Part shown: piece after piece, positions 1-13,182 of the stretch
How the letters are laid out: every line of letters starts with the position of its first letter
Position numbering within the stretch: the stretch's first letter is position 1
From: Aphelocoma coerulescens
Taxonomy: Eukaryota > Chordata > Aves > Passeriformes > Corvidae
Direction: 5' to 3'
DNA length: 64,000 nt
Assembly (NCBI RefSeq): GCF_041296385.1
Contig: NC_091015.1
Span: 88,210,004-88,274,003, forward strand
Position numbers and translations under genes: made by a program
The notes under the pieces: generated by a model
Database searches by the model: none
What the model was told of the DNA's origin: nothing
Seen by the model: only the letters and a program-made list of their open reading frames with translations

Positions 1-3000
1 GCTTAGGAAAACAAGTTGGAACAATTAAGCAAGGGGGAAAAAAGTGTCTTTAAGTAACAGTTAAACAGCCAATATCACAAATCAATATATAATCATCAGG
101 CTGTCATGGAAACTAAGATCTATTCAAAGATCATTTCAGTTATGTTTTCATAATCATAGTTAAAACCTCACACAGATATCAGAAAGCTGTGTTCTAATGC
201 TTGGCATATTTCCCTTGCATCTCTTTTCAGTGCTCATTACTCATCTCAACATTATGAGTAATCATGTTTCAGTTTGCAGTGCATTTGTATTTCTCTTTAA
301 ATTCGAAGACGCAATGTTGTATCTTTCTGTCTCTGACTGACAGAGCAAAGGAAAAAGTAACACCAAATTTTTTGTTTATCTAAGATACTGATTCACAATG
401 CTACAGCGGGTGACTGTCTCATCCTCTCACGTGTTCTTACAGTAGTTATTGGCAGAGGTGATGGAATCGCACTGAAATGAAATGGCCACCCGTCTAGGGA
501 TCTGCTTTGAGATGACTTCCCCAGGTCACATGAGTTAGGTCTGAACTGGTGAACAAAACATGGGTTGGTTTGCATTTGCATTGCTAGTGACATCCTTCTC
601 TCCATCAATCTGAAAGAGAAATAGTTACAGCAGTCCCAAGCAGAGAGAAAGCTGACTATTGCCCAGCTAGATTTCCTCCCTTGATGTCTTTTAGAAACTA
701 TTATAGGCAGTGCTGCAGAAATACACTGTCCTAAACATGAGTTTGTAACCTAAGAGGTGAATTGCATTTATTCTAATTGGAAATGCTTTTGTGGAGTAAA
801 CCTCTTGTTGCGGAGATGATTTCACAGTACAGAGGGAAAAGAGAGAAGTGCGCCCTGCTCATGGACATAAATCTCTCATTAATCTAGTGAACACTGTCTT
901 AAGTAGGGTTTCCCAGGGGCTCTCTCAGCACAACACATATTGCAAATAAGCGTTTGATAGAAATCTTGATATTTTTCTGCTTGGACCAATTTGTACTGAG
1001 ATGGAAGTATTAAAGAAGACAAACAATTCTTTAATCTTTACTTTGCAGAAAAACTGAAATATAAACAACTGACAAAGAAAATGCCATTTTGCTATGCAAA
1101 ATCCTCCTATGTGAATTTAAAAATCAGCATTAGAAGTTAAAAGGCACAAATCAAAGTGTTATATTTCAAACAATATAAGAAATATCAGGAAGTAAGCAAG
1201 CAGGAACTTCTTTTAGCTTTTACTTGTTTTCAGTTGTTGCCTTACAACTGCAATTTAAAAGACCCAATTGTTAATGGAAGGCTTTCAGTGATTATTAATA
1301 TGGAGATAATTTTCTTCTGATGATATTCCTGCCTGTACTTTTCAGTTGAAGCTTATTAACATAACAGAATGTTTAGCAGAAATAACATACAATTTTTTGA
1401 CCATGAAATCAGCTGAGTATCTTTTGTGTTTCGTAATTTTCTTACTTTTCGATGTAAAAACCCTCTGACTCAAAATACATCTGTATTTTCTTCACTGATG
1501 ACAAGTACAAATAGTTGTTTCTTCACCATAAAAAAATTAGCTAATGTTACTAATTTGCCAAATGGTCTATGCATTTCATGCCATCACAGTGAATTTGTGA
1601 GTGTGCCCTTCAGCAGAATGGTATTGGAATGGCGTGTCTATGTTGATATTTGGGGTTTTGGAGAACCTTACTTCTCATATGCTATGGCAGTTCCTTATTC
1701 TGTGTATTTCTTACCTAGCAATGTAACCAATTCCAATTTTTTAATTGATTCATATGTTCATAATTCCAGTTATGGATGCAGTGATTTTTGTTGGGATCTC
1801 TATTTGGTATACCTAAATATGCTTTTACATATCCACTTGTAGAGGTAAAAGGAGAGAAGTAGGATGGAAAGCCCTCTGATCTTTTGCAGTTTGGATTAGT
1901 TTTGAGCTCCTTATAGCATCACAGACTCATCAAATCTGCCATTTTGCTGTTAGCATTTGCAAGCACCAGCATTGAGGGCTCATTTTATCCCAAAAGACTC
2001 CTACAATTCTAATTGGTTTTGAAAAATTAGAGTACTAGTAAACCTATGCTAGAATAACAGAATACCCACTACACTTGTTTTTAGGAATAAATCACTTCAA
2101 AGAACATTTTGACTTTATAGGAAGTTTGGATTCCTGGAATTTTACATTGAGTGGATTATTCCTTTGTTAATAGAATACAGTGTAATTCTAAGGATAAGAA
2201 GCGATTAATTTTGCCAATGACTACTGTAAATGAAATGTGTAAGAATGTTCTGCTGTCCTACAAAGGCATGCCAAATAAACAGACCCTTTTGATGCTTCTT
2301 TATTCCATTAAGAAAAAAAAAGGATCCACAGTGGTGACCCAGTTATTTTTGGTTACTCAGTCAGATTTCATGTGACTCAGATAAGTATATAGTACATTGA
2401 CTGAATTTGTGCTGAAATGTATATGAGTTGAAAAATTTCAGTTTATTAGATTTCCCCTTTCCAAGCTCCCTACAGTACAAGATACAAATTATGTGCAACA
2501 CCATAATTTCATTAATTTAGTAGACAAGATTAAAAAAAAAAAAAAGTGTCGTCAAGTGCCATATGCTTACTCCTTTTACAAATAATAAGGAAGATAGTTT
2601 TAAAGGCAAGACAAAGACCTGGAAAAACAAAGATGTATCTAGCTTGTGTTTTATGTAAAATAAAAGATGTTTTCTACCCTACAGGTCTTATTTTCTTTCT
2701 ATCCAACCCTCTATGGTTTTTGAACTGAGAATGAAAACAGGAAAGTAACACCTTGCATTCTATTAATTAAAAATAGTATCTGTCATTCTCTTTCTGCTTT
2801 GCTCAGATTCTGTATCAAAACTTAGTAATGACACACTGCAGATACTGAGAAATATCCAGAGCAGTAGGATAAGGATAAAAACGAGTGTCTTCTGATTTCA
2901 CAGTATAACTGCAAAATACCTGAGGCTGTTCATTTCTGTGTTACCATTTTTTTCTTATTGGGCTCCTCAATAAATGCATTCCATTCTCAAAAATTGTTTC

Positions 3001-3909
3001 AAAGAAAAAAACACCAAACCCACAAGTGTTCTCAGTCTATATAAAAACCACCCTTTCTTATCAAGCAACACATGTTCATTTTTAATCTAAACAGGCAATT
3101 CTTTAAAGTCAGGTTAGAAACAGTCAGGCAGTGGGAAGCAATTTCATGTTATCTTTTAACACACCAATCTACTTACTTACTTTTCCTTTTCTCCCATCCC
3201 CCAATAAATTAAATCTTTGTTGTACTCAAGGAGGGGTAAAATATATTTAATGTATATTTCGTAGCACAAAATGAAAATGCTGAAATATCTGTCAAACTTC
3301 ATCATTTAACTATAAATAATTTAAATACAATCAAGTTAGATGGCCTTCTAGCTAAAAATAAACAAACAAAAACCAAAGAAAATGCCTGTGTTTTGTTGTT
3401 GGATAGAGTAATCCAGACAGGCATCTGCCACTGGCACACTGTGCAGTGTCTTTTACAGTAAATTATGTTGTCCTTGGGGCCACAGAAGAAAATGCAGGTG
3501 GGACTGAATTGCCACCACTGCAGTGGACAATCCAGTGGACTGCTTAGGACAGGGTTTCTAGCATGAGTGCTGTTAGATAACTTCTAGAAGGACTAAAACC
3601 AGAACCAAATAATACAAAAACCATCCCAGTTACTAGAATATGCTTGACTTAGGGAAGTTTTCTACAATGGACATAGAACCCAAGAAGTCCCAGCTTAAGA
3701 AATGAACTATGCTGGGTGGAAATGATCCTGAATAAAATGACTGGGTTGCCAGAAAGAGCATAGGAGGATTTACAGCAAGAGCTGGGAAAGGTGAAAACAA
3801 AGTAGAAGTTGCTAACAGTAATATCATAGTTTTTATATCCTGTGTGTAATAACCTTTAATGAAATTTGATAATTAATTTTATACTATTTTATGTGTTTTT
3901 ATTCTACAG
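1..3909 (+). other. CDH18: Intron sequence upstream of the first visible cadherin exon
   Basis: This AT-rich non-coding stretch ends in a normal polypyrimidine/AG acceptor (AG at 3908-3909) and so is the 3' part of a cadherin intron. No repeat family was recognised in it with confidence. A 138-codon open frame at 1426-1842 has no recognisable domain, low-complexity composition and no homologue that I know, so I treat it as chance. Short A-runs and AT-rich tracts occur throughout. No other gene was seen. Confidence 0.7.
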
Positions 3910-4204
3910 TTGCATTCCAATTCCGACAAAGGTGATGGATCAGTCAAATACATTCTTACTGGAGAAGGGGCAGGGACTATATTTATTATTGATGACACAA
4001 CTGGAGACATCCATTCAACCAAAAGCTTAGATCGAGAGCAGAAGACGCACTATGTACTTCATGCCCAAGCTATTGATAGACGGACAAACAAGCCACTCGA
4101 GCCCGAATCTGAATTCATTATCAAAGTGCAGGATATCAACGACAATGCACCAAAATTTACAGATGGACCGTACATTGTTACTGTGCCAGAGATGTCTGAA
4201 ATGG
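3910..4204 (+). CDS. CDH18: Type II cadherin exon, end of EC1 and start of EC2 (cadherin-18)
   Basis: This is an internal coding exon of a type II classical cadherin, a single-pass membrane protein for calcium-dependent cell-cell adhesion. It begins at phase 0 right after an AG acceptor (3908-3909) and ends at phase 1 before a GTAAGG donor at 4205. Its 295-bp length equals the usual second coding exon of type II cadherins. The 98 codons contain the calcium motif LDRE (residues 40-43), the inter-repeat linker DINDN (75-79) and VPEMS (92-96), which opens EC2. There are no stops or frameshifts. Features such as [10 protein letters not shown] and [16 protein letters not shown] match my memory of human CDH18 better than CDH7, CDH10, CDH12 or CDH20. 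Paralogue assignment from memory is the weak point; type II cadherin is essentially certain. Confidence 0.82.
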
Positions 4205-5242
4205 GTAAGGAAAACAAACTGTGCTGTTCAACAATCTTTTAGCGAGTGCAAATGCCACATACTGTTTGTCAAAGTTATAACACCGTCACATCATTGAGTG
4301 TATGTTAAATATATTGGAGTTAAGAAGAGAAGAAGGCATGAAATATAACCTGTATGTTACTGGTGACATTCATAGTAAGAAAAGAGTACACACACACACG
4401 CTAGTTGTAAGAGAAGAGTCACTCTTAATCTTGAATGTGTTAACGTACATTCTTCGGTAAATTGTACTTTCCATTCTAGAAACGAGATGTATTCATATAT
4501 CCTTGTTCAACTGCACACTTTATGGCATTCTCTTATGTCCACATGAGCATTCTGTACAATTCACAGAATCACAAAGGAACAGTAGTTTCCTAGATTCTTT
4601 TAAAGAATTTTCTTTAAAGTGAACTGAAGTTCAAAAAAGTACCAATCTTTGTATTTCCCTGTTACATAGTTCAGATACTCTTATTCTTTGAGGTACTGTA
4701 TTGTGCAATCAGTTTTCTTTATTTAATACCTCTCTGGTGTTGAAATTAGTTTATAACTTTCCTCTAATAGACGAATTGCCAACAGAAATTTGTACAAGGA
4801 AAAAAAGGCAGTATTTCTGTGAGAAACACGGTAACTCCAGGACTATGCAAGCAATACTTGTTTGTGTGAATTACTACAGTGAGTGCATAGAGCTTCCAGT
4901 AAGAATATTGTGGGTCTGTATGAAATGTCTTCAGCTGTCTCTGATCATTCACCATGTCACAAAGCTTTACTGTTAGAGTTGCAGTTCATTTCAGTTTCAT
5001 CTAAGCTTTTATCTCAGTTATCTCCCATTACACCACAGGCTGTCTTAATGAGTAATTCATTTCCTTTACCAACTGTTTCCAAAAATGCACAGCTCCATCT
5101 TTCTCTTTCATTGGTTTCTTTTATCTGTAATGGAAACCATTTTAATTGATTATTTCCTTCACCTTTAGAAGCATTTTATTTTCTGCATAGGAAGAAAGAT
5201 AGTGGAAAAGAGATCAATATTATCTTCAAAATCAAAAGTAGC

Positions 5243-5458
5243 TAATAATATAATATAATATAATATAATATAATATAATATAATATAATATAAAATAATA
5301 TAGTATAGTATAATATAATATAGTATAGTATAGTATAATATAATATAGTATAGTATAATATAATATAATATAATATAATATAATATAATATAATGTAATA
5401 TAATATGTATTACATATAATAATATATATTATATTATGTTATGTTATATTATATTATT
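5243..5458. repeat. AATAT-type pentanucleotide microsatellite, about 215 bp
   Basis: About forty units of a TAATA/AATAT pentamer run with scattered variants (TAGTA, TAAAA, TAATG) in the middle and drift into TTATA/TTATG units at the 3' edge. The interrupted centre suggests an old array with local re-expansion. It lies inside the cadherin intron and has no coding role. Confidence 0.95.
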
Positions 5459-6739
5459 GATTAATATAACATTAATTTTTATTTGTATTCTATTTATGAA
5501 AGTTTTTTTTCACCTTCTCAATATTGAGCATTCTTACATAAATGTTAGTAATAATTCTGCAGTAATCAGAATCTGGTGTTACTGTACAACTACATCATAC
5601 ATGTTACTGTTTTCGAACGAATGATTTGAATAGTCTGGGATGGTATTTTGTGTTATAAAACAGAATGGATTATGGTAAACCAATGAAATTTTGCCAGTAA
5701 AATAGAAAATTGATGCATATGTTTTATAAATTAAATACTTTACTGGTTGTACTTGAGGGAAATCATTAAAATATCTATTCCACAAAGCTTTTGTGTTGTG
5801 TGAATAAACCAGAATTTTCATATTTTGTCATACAGGCATTTTATTGTAGGTGTACATTATATTTTCATTGCAAATTTATTATCTCTATTTTCTTTTTTCC
5901 TTGATTTGTTTGTATTTGTTGCATTCTGAAAGGATTTTTATAGTCTGCAATTTCAGGAAGACTAATTCTATTATTACTTCCACAGGATACACTCTTTGTG
6001 TCAAATGATGGAGATACCTCTGCCACTTTTATTAGTTCGATAATTAGCACTTTTTTTTGACATTTAGCTGTGGAGTCTATGCATAATTGAACTTCTTGAT
6101 ATTATTCTACAAATTTCTAAGGCGGCCGCCCTATGAATATCTCTTCTGGTTTTTATGTGATCATTTAAAGATCTTTCAAATTTACTGCCTCTCTGGAACA
6201 GTTCTCATGTTAAATGGTGTTATTTTTGATCTCCATTATGCTGTTTAGTTTCAGCAGCAGTTCTTGTTTGTCTCCTCAAGATGCTAGTTGGTATTTTCAC
6301 CACAATTTGAACTTAATCTAGCTGTAAAAGCTGTAGAACCTTTATGGCTTTTCTTTTTTCTCAGGTCACTTACAAGTCAGTAAGGAAAGTTTTTAAATTT
6401 TTTGGCAAATATTACATCACAGTTTTCATTGTGACACAAAATAAACATACTATTTATGCTTTATGTACTATTCTGAAAGAGATGAAAGAAAATGTCTATT
6501 CCTTGCCTTCAATGAAACTTTTCCCTAAAATTTGGCTCAAGAACCAAGATTTATATCTGAAATTATTTCTTCTGCAGCATAAAAAACCCAGTTACATTGA
6601 GATCTCTATGGTCTGTTTTAAGGTTTAAGAAAGTCATCTTTATGTAAATTAAAAGAAAATAAGAATATTTTTCAATCAGTAAAAGACTTCCATATGTGTT
6701 AATCGTCAGCTGCAAAATGAGTTAAACACTCCATGTTAA

Positions 6740-6825
6740 CATTTTAGTGCTGAGGTAATTTAGAGGTGAGATTAGATGACCTCTCGAGGTCCCTTCCAAT
6801 GCTAATCATTCTGTGATTCTCTGAT
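6740..6825 (+). mobile_element. CR1 LINE fragment, extreme 3' end
   Basis: The segment matches the end of avian CR1: a GATGACCTCTCGAGGTCCC-type block, a CCTTCCAA block and the terminal short repeat ATTCTGTGATTCT. Only the last 85 bases or so remain, as is common for strongly 5'-truncated CR1 copies. It lies in sense with the host gene. Confidence 0.85.
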
Positions 6826-8064
6826 AAGAAGAGTTTTCCCAATAAATTCTACTTAAGAAATTGATAGGCGCAGTAGATTTTTCTGACTTCTTTTGAGAGT
6901 ATTCCAATGTGAGTTAGTGATAATTTCAGATAATCTGGAAGACAATATTAATGTTGTTCATAAATATGATTTTTATTAGAAGTGCCTATTTTACTTCCTG
7001 TGTTGTGAAACTGAATCACATTTTGTTGACTGATTAGTGTTTTAAGACAGGATTAAGAATTACTTTAGTTAGGCAGAAAATCCCTGTGTTTATTAAACTT
7101 CACCTTTTTACCACTCGTTTTAAGTTTTTTGTTCACTATTGATTCATTTGAGATTTAATACTACAGTAAACTATGGAAAGTCATGCATACAAATTTGCAT
7201 TCTCAACACACGTATTTCATTGAACTGCCTCATTAAACATTAAAAATTTGTCTTCAGAGAGACAAATTGAAATATTCCCTTTCAGCTTTCCTTTGATATG
7301 TAACTTCACAAAAAATTTATTGCAAACTATTAAAAAAAAAAAAAAGAGAAAAAACAAATGGAGATATTTTGAAATAAAAATATAGCATAGTTCCCCGATT
7401 GAATAATCCTTATTTTTTATACCAGAAAAAAGACAAAACTCACAGAGTGGTGTTCAGAGCATACAGATATGTTTTACAGCTCTTTATAAAGCATTAACTA
7501 AGAAAATAGAATTTCCATATTGTAATTTCTGAAATGTAGCGGGAAAGCATATGGAAAGGTAGTTGTACTCTGAATAAACAGAGACTCCAACTGGGAAAAA
7601 AAAAAGTCGTTTTTATTGCCTAACTTGAGTGACAAAATTCTTTTGTAGCAAAATCTTGAGGCTTTCTTGACAGGCGCTTTTGCAGTAAGATAGTAAAAAA
7701 GAATGGAAGGTATTGGTCTGATGTTCATATCTGTCCTGTGGTGTCCAGAGAAATTAGACCTCTATCTTTTGTATTTGATTACTTTTTTTTTTTTGGACTT
7801 GTTCACATTTAAAATAGCAAGAGAGCTGTACTGTATAACTCTCCATCTGAATCCTTCATTACACCTAGCTCAACAACAAGAAATGATACTGCATTTAAAT
7901 GATACAAATGTATCCAGAATTGCAATTTGATTGTCATGCAGACGAGTCTGAATGATGCTAACTGTTAAAGAAGTAGTTGGAAGGTAAAAGCACCCACTTT
8001 GCCTTTTTTCTTGCAAGGCATTCTAACCTGCAGCTTTCACAAGCTGCCTTTTCTTGGTGCTCAG

Positions 8065-8116
8065 CCAATCAGGCAGGAGTCGTACAAAAAGCTGCTGTGG
8101 GGATATCTTATAAAAT
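8065..8116 (+). promoter_or_regulatory. Possible intronic promoter: CCAAT box and TATA box
   Basis: A CCAAT motif at 8065-8069, in the context GCCAATCAG, is followed 40 bp later by TATAAAAT at 8109-8116. The surrounding 150 bp are more GC-rich than the flanks. The spacing suits a polymerase II promoter with a start near 8140, in sense with the cadherin gene. No ORF or splice donor downstream makes a convincing transcript. It could be the remnant U3 of an old LTR or chance. Confidence 0.25.
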
Positions 8117-10782
8117 GCGGAGTGTGCTTGTGTGAGATAGTGAAGAAGTTAAGCTTCTGAAGTGCTGCATTCCACTAGAGTTTGAGAAGTAGGGTGGGAG
8201 GTTGAGTTAAAATCTGTGATTCTAAGGGTTCTTTTAGGTAGAAAGAGAACACTTTGCCACTATTCAATACTAAATTGCTATTATCAGGTATTTCTTGGGA
8301 GAGAGATACAGTTGTATTAGAAAATCACTGGGGCAAATTTTAAGATACAATGGCATTCCATTCATGCTAAAATGACCTGCCAGCTGCTTATGTGAGGTGA
8401 TGCTTTTCACTGGTTCTGTTTCTTTTCTCTAACATCAATGAGTTATACAAGTGCTTAGATTCTTTTAAAATAAGGAGAGAGAATTCTGAGAGTGTTCAAA
8501 GAAGGAGAGAACTATGAAATCTCAGAATTTCTGTTTCTTTCTTCTGAAATATGCCAAAATATGTTCATTGATTTCAAGACACCTTGATTTCCTAGAATTC
8601 TGGAGAGAAGTGCTAGTGGAAACCCACACTATTGGTAGCTGTTTTCCTGGAAAAAGGAAAATCTGTAGATGAAAAGGTAGAGAAGTTGCCCAGCATTCTG
8701 GATAGTAAACTCTGGTAGGTGACTGACTATATCAATTGAATGGCTGTGTTTTTGTTTTATGCAACTGCAAAATAAAATCATTGTGCATCTATAACCTATT
8801 AATCTTCAATGATCCCACAATGTTGAAACGGACAAGTTCCTCTCAAGTTAGAAATTATTTGCAAACTATGCTACAGAAATATATATTTAGAGCATTTCAA
8901 TGTCATAGAATAGCGGGGGGGAAATGTCTGTTCCTGGAAGTAGCCTCTTATTCTATGTTTAGTTAGCAAATAAATAGGGCTGAATTGATTCATAGAACAT
9001 TTTAAGAAAAAACCACAAACCTTAATTCATATTTGTTTACCTTTCCACATGAACACAAATACAGTGGTTTAGTTACTTTTAACATTAATGTCTGAATAAT
9101 TATGAACATACAACTAGCTCCAGCTTGATTTTATTACAATATTCAGCTTCAAAGTTATCCAGGTATCCTCATACTTGCTTTGTTGATATATTTATCTATG
9201 ACACTGTATGCACTTGGGCTTTTCAGAGAGCAGAAGACACTATATTTAAGTATGTATACATATTTGCATACAATTTTACAAAGTCTCCAGTAGAGATAAA
9301 AACAGCAACTCTTGGTGCCCAAGTTAGTGTGGCACAAGTGAATGAAGAGTTTCTCAAAAAGTGAAGAAACCAAATCTGTGAAGGTTTGCATGCTTAGTTT
9401 GCTGGACCTGAAGTGAGACTCCATGACTTCAGATACTTCTAACTCAAGTGTACACTGAGGGTGTGCCCATTAACAAATATTTCTGTGCAATGGAAATTGA
9501 TCTAAGAGGCTGAATAACTATAACTGAGGAACTGATGTCCATGCCATATGTATTTGGGAAATCTTATTTCAGATTAGCTCTGGCCCGGTCTCTGAGACTA
9601 CGTGCCTATTAGCAGTCAGAATAAATCAGATGTGCTGCTAAAGCACATCTCCTGGTTTAGTTTCATCTGAAGAAATCTAGTTAGCATGCTCTGAAACTCT
9701 TCTATAAGGCAAATCAAAGTGTAACAAGTCAAGGAGATCAAGGGCTTCAACTCAAAAACATACTTCTCATCTCCACTAAATGTGAAATTGAACACCCCAG
9801 AGTGGAGGCAATACCTCAGTGGTTAATTTAGATGAGAATCTGCTTTCACATGCAGAGTTATGTGAGAGCAGCCTATTCTGTTTTGTTCTGTTCTGTTATT
9901 ATTATTTTGGTATTTTAATGATGGACTAAAGGAGCCTGTAGAAAGCTGTGTCTGCATAAGGATAAACAAATGGAATGAAGTCTGAGACTTTACTATCTTA
10001 CAATCTTACACTTCCTGATTTCTTATGGGAAATGTTTGGCAGTGATAGCAAAGATTTATCATTAAATGTCTTAAAAAATACAGTAAAATGAAAAAATCAC
10101 TTGTCTCCATCCTATCTGTGCAGTACTTATGCATTTTGTTTTCTCAAAAAGGTTGCTCATAATTTATCCGACCTAGTGATGTGCTAGAAACTGTGATTTT
10201 ATTCTTCTAATGGTGTTCATTATTAGCATAAAAATAATTGTCTTTTGAACTCATCTTTCTATTTTTCATATCCAACAAGGTTCTAGTAGTTATTTCGAGA
10301 TCTTTGATGCCTTCCAATAGCTAGATTTCATTTTATTCTTTAAGCAACTTTTTTTGATATGGGGGAATTTATACAAGTTCTTGTGAATACTTCAGCATTC
10401 ATTTGTATTGTGGATGAAGATAATCCTGAAGTGAAGAATTTGTGTTATTCAGAAATCAATATCCAAGCTTGGGTTCTGTGTGTGTGAACATATGTAAATA
10501 TGCATGCTATGTAGTTACTATTTATGTTTACATCCTGTGTAGTTTCTATTTAGGTTTGTATGTATGTAATTAATTACCACATAAATATATAACAATTTCT
10601 TTTTTTCCAAATTAGTGTAACAATTTTTTCTTAAAAAATGATATCATGATAATAGGTGGAGAAAATGTTATTAATATCTCAATTTTAGAAGAGGAGTTTA
10701 GAGGTTTTTAAAATGTATTTGAAAATATTTATCAGAAAATTGTATTTGTTGCAAGTTAATGTTTATTTTCCTGTGTATACAG

Positions 10783-10902
10783 GTACATCTGTCCTACAGG
10801 TGACAGCCACAGATGCAGATGACCCCACATATGGAAACAGTGCCAGAGTAGTGTATAGTATTCTTCAGGGACAGCCATATTTCTCTGTTGACCCCAAAAC
10901 AG
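10783..10902 (+). CDS. CDH18: Type II cadherin exon, first part of EC2 (cadherin-18)
   Basis: This is the next internal exon of the same gene. It starts at phase 1: its first two bases GT complete the glycine begun by the last base of the previous exon. It ends with one base of a glycine codon before a GTGGGT donor at 10903. Its 120-bp length is the standard one for this exon in type II cadherins. The 39 full codons encode the EC2 A-strand and the calcium-binding [13 protein letters not shown] motif (residues 8-20, DADD at 10-13), then [18 protein letters not shown]. This part is strongly conserved across the subfamily and so does not identify the paralogue by itself. The exon appears intact and functional. 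Confidence 0.85.
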
Positions 10903-13182
10903 GTGGGTATCTTATATTTCTGTTGATATGATTTAGCTAATATGTTGCAGTTAATTAAGTCTGGTAGGTGAAATGCAATGTACACAATGCAGGTATGTAG
11001 ATTTTTTTTCTTATTCCTTTCGTAGACTGCTTCTTGCTCTAGCACTCTGAAATTTATAAGTTGCTATGTTTTGCTGAGTACTAAAATGAGCCTGCTGTGT
11101 ACAGAATTAATTCTGCATCATGTCATGATGTGAGCCATTCAGCCAAACTGGAATAGCACTCTTTCATCTTTTCAAGCCTCTGTTTAGGAAGTGACTCAAG
11201 TATGCCTAACACATTATGATTTTCAATGCTTTGTTTTGCCTGAAGGATAGACTTGGGAGGATTATTGAATGTGTGCTTCAACACATATACCACAATAAAT
11301 TGTTATAATTCATGTTTTTATAAAACTGCAGGATAGCCATTCAACTGAAAATTTATTCTATGATTGGAGAAGTAGAATGAACTGAAATATTTATGCTTAA
11401 ATTCCATGCATCACCCTTTTCTTTTTTTCCACAAAGTGTAAGTTATGTATAATGTATCCAAACAGTTTTATTTAAAGAGAGAAAAAATCTCTTTTGGGAA
11501 TGAGAGGTGTTGCTCGTTTTGGATTTTTTGAGGAGAATTATTATGATAATGATATTAATATGTTTATAAATTTCTAGGGTGTATTTGAAGACCTCAATAA
11601 TGAGTAAATATAATATAAGAAAGTGTATTTTTTTAATAAATTTTTAACTGTTTCTCCCTTTCTATATCAAAGCTTTAATACTGAGGGGGAAAAATGAAAC
11701 ACACTGAACAGTGTATCTTTCACTAGTTAATTGTAGGGAATAATAATGGCTTTTAAAATGTGCAGATGTGAATTCAGCATAGTGTAAATAGTTTTCCTTT
11801 TAATATTTCTGCATTTAAGTTTCTTGGCTTGTGTCCACTGATCTCTGTGGCACTTGGAGGTGTACCCTTGCTTCATTATAAGAGAAGTGTATCTGTGCCA
11901 TCTCAGAGAGCTTTGAGGTCAGTGCTGCTTTGATTATGAGACTCAACTCCGTGACCCTCAGAGGAGGGTCTTTCTCAAACTAAAATGTTCTATAAATTTG
12001 TGAGCTCATGTTAGAAATGCACAGAATGGAAAATCACTGCTACAGTCCTCATGCTCCCCTTGCCCTTGTGATACTTAGAAATACAACCCTAGTTTGTATT
12101 TCTAAATCTGTTTAGCTGCTCTGAAGCAATGGCCTGCATTTTTTATTTTTATAATGGTGTAGAACTTGCAGTCTGGAGCTGCTCTTCAGTAAGTGAAGAA
12201 TCATAATGAATATTGTCTGTATCAAGTCTGCATCACACATGAAATAGTATTGTTATAATGAAACAACAGATGGTAGTGTATTTTCACTCCTCAAGCCTTA
12301 GGCTTTGACAGCGATTTAATAACACTTTATGAACTTAAACTCTTTTTGGTATTTCTCTAGAATATGAAAATAATTCTGATACCATAGTCTATGAAAATGG
12401 GAAAATGAGGTAAATAGGGCAGTAGCAAAAACACAGGAGAAAGCTTTTTGTTTTTATATGTTGCTTTTTCAGAATTGTAGAATAACAGTTAATTTAATTT
12501 GGCATGATAAAAGGGGAAGAAGCAGAATATTGGAAAAGATGGGAAAGTCTTGAAGAATAAAATTTTTCACTATGAAATTTCACTTTGAATTTTTGGGGCT
12601 TAAGACTCATTTTTTAAAACATCACTCTTCTGAATTTGCAAGCATTTCTGCGACCTACTTTTCCTAATACCTCAAGTGTTCAATTCCAGCTTAGCTATAC
12701 TTTATCTGGAAATCTTCTGAATTAACACTTACATGCACAAGCTTCCTTTACAACAAAGGAGGTCCAAAAGAGGGAAAAAGGGAAAGAGAAAGGTCCCAGC
12801 ATTAATGACAGAACGTTGTTTATGAAGCCTAAGGATTTCATATCATGATCAGTAAAGGTTCTCGGAGCAATCAGAAGCAGATATCAATGAGTGTTAATAC
12901 TCATCTTAAGAAGTCTGCTACTTCTAGCTTAGTACTGCCTATACTTGGTTTTAAATGACTTAATATCTGAAGACTTTAAAGTTATGGATTTTTAGAAGCT
13001 TAGGTTAGAATAGTTTAAATAAGATTGTAGTATAAGGCTATAGAATTTATACATTTAAAGAATAATACGGGAACAGCACCAAATTACAAACTCTGAAGTA
13101 GGAAAAAAGTGTGTTCTTGGCAGAACAGCTTTGTCAGCTTATCTGATAAAAGGCTCTTCTCCACTCACTCAAAGTGGGGCAG
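10903..13182. other. Intronic sequence without recognised features
   Basis: This is AT-rich DNA with slightly richer patches around 11.82-12.2 kb. I recognise no repeat family and no coding signal in it. Confidence 0.6.

Larger units (their letters stand above)
4205..10782 (+). other. CDH18: Cadherin intron of 6.6 kb
   Basis: The intron runs from a GTAAGG donor to a TATACAG acceptor. It holds the AATAT-type satellite at 5243-5458, a CR1 3' tip at 6740-6825 and a CCAAT/TATA pair near 8.1 kb, each listed separately. The remainder is AT-rich single-copy-looking sequence with short A or T runs. Open frames of 60-94 codons are scattered over it, but none has a recognisable domain or composition unlike random AT-rich DNA. 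Confidence 0.75.

Noticed and set aside
1426..1842. 138-codon + strand frame upstream of the cadherin exon
   Set aside because: It has no recognisable domain and simple AT-rich codons, with no splice or promoter context. It is likely chance.
4558..4580. CACAGAATCACAAAGG as a CR1 3' tip on the minus strand
   Set aside because: Only about 15 bases fit the terminal CR1 repeat and nothing further in follows the consensus.
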